Shown: positions 60,924 through 64,000 of the stretch, one piece after another
How the letters are laid out: every line of letters begins with the position of its first letter
Position numbering within the stretch: the first letter of the stretch is position 1
Assembly: GCF_014199935.1 (NCBI RefSeq)
Contig: NZ_JACHOP010000006.1
Span: 62,001 to 126,000, forward strand
Length of the DNA: 64,000 nt
Source: Methylorubrum rhodinum
Lineage (GTDB): Bacteria > Pseudomonadota > Alphaproteobacteria > Rhizobiales > Beijerinckiaceae
Direction: 5' to 3'
Made by a program: the position numbers and the translations under genes
The notes under the pieces: generated by a model
Told to the model about the DNA's origin: nothing
Databases searched by the model: none
The model's input: only the letters and a program-made list of their open reading frames with translations

Positions 60924-63911
60924 ATGGCACAGCCGTTCAGATTGTCCCGCGGCGGACGCATCGACCGTTCCCGCCCCATCGTCTTCGAGTTCAACGGCCG
61001 GCCGATCCACGGCTACCAGGGCGACACCGTCGCCTCGGCGCTGATCGCCAACGGCATCCACCTCGTCGGGCGCTCGTTCAAGTATCACCGCCCCCGCGGC
61101 ATCCTCAGCCACGGCCCGGACGAGCCGAGCGCCCTGCTCTCGGTCGATCGCGGCCCCGGCCGGGTCGATCCGAACAACCGCGCCTCCGTGGTCGAGGCCC
61201 GCTCAGGGCTCCGCACCACGTCGCAGAACCACTGGCCGTCGCTCGAATACGATATCGGCGCTGTCAACGACCTGCTGTCGCCGGTCTTCGTCGCGGGGTT
61301 CTACTACAAGACCTTCATGTGGCCGCGGAAGTTCTGGGACCGGGTCTACGAGCCGTTCATCCGCGCCGCCGCCGGCCTCGGCAAGGCCCCGGTGGAAGCC
61401 GATCCCGACCGCTACGCCAACCGCCACGCCCATTGCGACGTGTTGATCGTCGGCGCCGGCCCCGCCGGCCTCGCCGCCGCGCTCGCCGCCGCGAAGACCG
61501 GCAAGCGCGTCATCCTCGCCGACGAGGGCCCGGAGCCGGGCGGTTCGCTGCTGCACGATCCGCGGGCCGAGATCGACGGGCGGCTCGCCTCCGACTGGCT
61601 CGCCGAGACGCTGGCGGATCTCGATGCCCGCGAGAACGTCATCCTGCTGCCGCGCACCACCGTGTTCGGCTACTACAACCACAACCACGTGGCGATGACC
61701 GAGCGCGTCACCGACCACCTGCCCACGGCCGGTCAGGCGCCGCGCGAGCGCCTGTGGCAGGTGCGGGCCGGCGAGGTGGTGCTGGCCGGCGGCGCCCACG
61801 AGCGTCCGCTGGTCTTCGCTGACAACGACCGTCCGGGCATCCTGCTCGCCGAGAGCGTGCGGGTGTTCCTCAACCGCTACGGCGTCGCTCCGGGCCACCG
61901 GCTCGTCGTCGCCACCAGCGGCGCCTCCGCCTATCAGGTCGCCCTCGACGCCCGGTCTGCGGGCCTCGACGTGACCCTGGTCGATCTGCGGCTTGAGGCC
62001 GATTGCGGGCCGGAAGTGACCCGCCTGCGCGGCGCCGGCGTGGAGGTGCTGACCGGCCACACCGTGATCGGCTCCAAGGGCCGCAAGCGCGTTTCCGGCC
62101 TCATCGTGGCGCCGGTCGAGGGTAACGGCCGCTGCGGCGCGCGCCGGGTCATCCCCTGCGACTGCGTCGGCATGTCCGGCGGCTGGACGCCCGCCGTCCA
62201 CCTGTTCTCGCAGTCCCGCGGCAAGCTCCGCTACGACGATGCGCTCGACGCCTTCGTGCCCAACATCTCGGCGCAGGCCGAGCGCTCGGCTGGTGCGGCA
62301 CGCGGCACCTACGATCTGGCCGGCTGCCTCACCGAGGGTTTTGCGGCGGGCGCCGCCGCTTCGGGCTCGTCCGAGACCCGCACCTTCGGGGCGAGCGCCA
62401 CGCTCACCGGCTTCCAGCCGGTGCGGGTTATGCCGACCGACGCCGACCCGAGGAAGGTCCGCGCCTTCGTCGATTTCCAGAACGACGTCACGGCCAAGGA
62501 CATCAAGCTCGCGGTGCGCGAGGGCTTCCAGTCGATCGAGCACGTCAAGCGCTACACCACCACCGGTATGGCGACCGACCAGGGCAAGACCTCGAACATG
62601 AACGCCCTCGGCATCGTCGCCGGGCAGCTCGACAAGGCGCTCCCGGCGGTGGGCACCACGACGTTCCGCCCGCCCTACACCCCCGTCACCTTCGGCGCGC
62701 TGGTGGGTCCCGCGCGGCACGCCCTGTTCGATCCGATCCGCACCACTCCGATCCACGGCTGGGCCGAGGCGCAGGGCGCCACCTTCGAGAACGTCGCCCT
62801 GTGGCGCCGCGCCTGGTACTTTCCGAAAGCCGGCGAGGATCTGCACGCGGCGGTTGCCCGCGAGTGCAAGGCGGTGCGCGAGGGGGTCGGCATTTTTGAT
62901 GCCTCGACGCTCGGCAAGATCGAGGTGGTCGGGCCGGATGCGGCCGAGTTCATGAACCGGATGTACGTCAACCCCTGGGCCAAGCTCGCCAACGGCCGCT
63001 GCCGCTACGGGCTGATGCTCAAGGAAGACGGCTACATCCTCGACGACGGCGTCGTCGCCCGCGTCTCCGACGAGTGCTTCCACGTAACCACGACGACCGG
63101 CGGGGCCGCCCGCGTGCTCGGCCACATGGAGGACTACCTCCAGACCGAGTGGCCGGACCTGCAGGTGTTCCTGACCTCGACCACCGAGCAATGGGCGGTG
63201 ATCGCGCTGCAGGGCCCGAAGGCCCGCCACGTCATCGAGCCGCTGGTGGAAGGCATCGACCTCTCGCCCGAGGCCTTTCCGCACATGGCGATGCGGACGG
63301 GGACGATCTGCGGCGTGCCGACCCGGCTGTTCCGCGTCTCGTTCACCGGCGAACTCGGCTTCGAGATCAACGTGCCGAGCGACCACGCGCTCGCCGTGTG
63401 GGAGGCGATTTTTTCCGCGGGCCAGCCGCATGGGATCACCCCCTACGGCACCGAGACGATGCACGTGCTGCGCGCCGAGAAGGGCTACATCATCGTCGGC
63501 CAGGAGACCGACGGCACGGTGACCCCGGACGACGTCGGCATGGCCGGCATGATCGCCAAGACGAAGGTCGACTTCGTCGGCAAGCGTTCGCTCGCCCGCC
63601 CCGATGTGGTCGCCACCACCGGCCGCAAGCAGCTCGTCGGCCTCGTCACCGAGGACCCGAAGCTGGTCCTCGACGAGGGCGCGCAGATCGTGGCCGACCC
63701 GAACCAGCCGATCCCGATGCGGATGCTCGGCCACGTCACGTCGAGCTACTGGAGCCCGAATTGCGACCGCTCCATCGCCCTGGCGCTGGTGGCGGACGGG
63801 CGCTCGCTGATGGGCCGGACGCTCCACATCACCACGCCCGACGGCTTCACCCGCGCGACCGTGAGCGAGCCGGTCTTCTTCGACACCAAGGGAGAGCGCG
63901 TCCATGCTTGA
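60924..63911 (+). CDS. soxA: Sarcosine oxidase alpha subunit
   Basis: Large subunit of 995 residues. The N-terminal 100 residues are a 2Fe-2S-like fold without the cluster (RPIVFEFNGRPIHGYQGDTVASALIANG). The NAD-binding domain follows at about 170-200 (DVLIVGAGPAGLAAALAAAKTGKRVILADEG), then a second dinucleotide region (VLAGGAHERPLVFADNDRPGI). The C-terminal half (about 620-990) is a tetrahydrofolate-binding aminomethyltransferase (GcvT) domain with EGVGIFDASTLGKIEVVGPDAAEFMNRMYVN and ALQGPKARHVIEPL. The subunit binds NAD and folate and takes the methylene group. It starts 1 bp after soxD, and its last codon overlaps soxG. Confidence 0.96.
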   Translation: MAQPFRLSRGGRIDRSRPIVFEFNGRPIHGYQGDTVASALIANGIHLVGRSFKYHRPRGILSHGPDEPSALLSVDRGPGRVDPNNRASVVEARSGLRTTSQNHWPSLEYDIGAVNDLLSPVFVAGFYYKTFMWPRKFWDRVYEPFIRAAAGLGKAPVEADPDRYANRHAHCDVLIVGAGPAGLAAALAAAKTGKRVILADEGPEPGGSLLHDPRAEIDGRLASDWLAETLADLDARENVILLPRTTVFGYYNHNHVAMTERVTDHLPTAGQAPRERLWQVRAGEVVLAGGAHERPLVFADNDRPGILLAESVRVFLNRYGVAPGHRLVVATSGASAYQVALDARSAGLDVTLVDLRLEADCGPEVTRLRGAGVEVLTGHTVIGSKGRKRVSGLIVAPVEGNGRCGARRVIPCDCVGMSGGWTPAVHLFSQSRGKLRYDDALDAFVPNISAQAERSAGAARGTYDLAGCLTEGFAAGAAASGSSETRTFGASATLTGFQPVRVMPTDADPRKVRAFVDFQNDVTAKDIKLAVREGFQSIEHVKRYTTTGMATDQGKTSNMNALGIVAGQLDKALPAVGTTTFRPPYTPVTFGALVGPARHALFDPIRTTPIHGWAEAQGATFENVALWRRAWYFPKAGEDLHAAVARECKAVREGVGIFDASTLGKIEVVGPDAAEFMNRMYVNPWAKLANGRCRYGLMLKEDGYILDDGVVARVSDECFHVTTTTGGAARVLGHMEDYLQTEWPDLQVFLTSTTEQWAVIALQGPKARHVIEPLVEGIDLSPEAFPHMAMRTGTICGVPTRLFRVSFTGELGFEINVPSDHALAVWEAIFSAGQPHGITPYGTETMHVLRAEKGYIIVGQETDGTVTPDDVGMAGMIAKTKVDFVGKRSLARPDVVATTGRKQLVGLVTEDPKLVLDEGAQIVADPNQPIPMRMLGHVTSSYWSPNCDRSIALALVADGRSLMGRTLHITTPDGFTRATVSEPVFFDTKGERVHA

Positions 63912-64000
63912 GGTTCGCTACCGCACCGCCCGCACCCTCCCGCTCGGCCGGGTCGAGACCCGCCCCTCGGGCGTCTCGATCCGCCCGTCCGAGGCGGAAG
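63904..64000 (+). CDS. soxG: Sarcosine oxidase gamma subunit (partial)
   Basis: Only the first 32 codons are present (MLEVRYRTARTLPLGRVETR and on). The gene continues beyond the window. Its start overlaps the last codons of soxA by 8 bp, the usual arrangement for soxA-soxG. Gamma subunits are about 185-210 residues and related to the folate-binding domain of the complex. Assignment rests on operon order and the short conserved start. Confidence 0.8.
   Translation, partial: MLEVRYRTARTLPLGRVETRPSGVSIRPSEAE

Noticed and set aside
61203..63905. 900-codon minus-strand open frame opposite soxA
   Set aside because: Antisense shadow with extreme His/Arg/Gly content; soxA has clear motifs throughout.

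Overview
The window is GC-rich alphaproteobacterial chromosome. Its gene content (complete serine-cycle operon, xoxFGJ, pqqA-pqqB-pqqCD-pqqE, mtdA/fch) identifies a pink-pigmented facultative methylotroph of the Methylobacterium/Methylorubrum extorquens group. No plasmid, phage or insertion-sequence genes, rRNA, tRNA or CRISPR array are visible. The non-coding novelty is in palindromic repeats and structured leaders.

Layout. 0-3.8 kb: partial HPP-type membrane protein, formyl-CoA:oxalate CoA-transferase (frc) with a PAS protein, an OsmC-like protein, an NTF2-like protein and an XRE regulator. 3.9-5.8 kb: LuxR/LuxI quorum-sensing pair plus a small unknown protein. 5.8-11.6 kb: a heavy-metal RND efflux module with two small exported partners. 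11.6-16.2 kb: glycosyltransferases, a PA0069-type radical SAM protein, RNase HII and an LpxH-like phosphoesterase. 16.8-27.3 kb: sga-hprA-mtdA-fch-mtkA-mtkB-ppcA-mclA, which carries formaldehyde-derived C1 units and CO2 through glyoxylate/serine/malyl-CoA. 27.3-32.6 kb: AraC regulator, cupin, exported unknown, pterin dehydratase and an ABC importer. 33.3-36.8 kb: xoxF, xoxG and xoxJ (lanthanide-dependent methanol dehydrogenase, its cytochrome and a periplasmic partner). 36.8-38.5 kb: folK-folB-folP. 38.6-43.1 kb: PQQ biosynthesis, including the 29-residue PqqA peptide and two unknown exported proteins at the end of the operon. 43.6-51.1 kb: a surface-polysaccharide cluster (GDP-fucose genes, glycosyltransferases, sugar epimerase, FemAB-like acyltransferase). 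51.7-56.3 kb: DUF2252 protein and a glycine-betaine-type ABC importer. 56.3-64 kb: porin, GlxA-type regulator and sarcosine oxidase soxBDA(G).

The genes fit together as C1 metabolism. XoxF (using PQQ made by the pqq genes and electrons passed to XoxG) oxidises methanol; folate genes, MtdA and Fch handle tetrahydrofolate C1 units; the serine cycle assimilates them. At the right end, betaine import and sarcosine oxidase would feed additional methylene-tetrahydrofolate into the same pool.

The most interesting unexplained signals are: a highly structured, roughly 200-nt xoxF leader behind a sigma70-like promoter; a TCTTAGAGT promoter word shared by xoxF, pqqA and pqqC; paired TTGC-N3-GCAA sites upstream of xoxF and xoxG; long palindromic repeats in three gaps of the serine-cycle operon; a perfect 16-bp operator-like palindrome upstream of the frc operon; and a palindromic repeat that has been translated into the C-terminus of SoxD.
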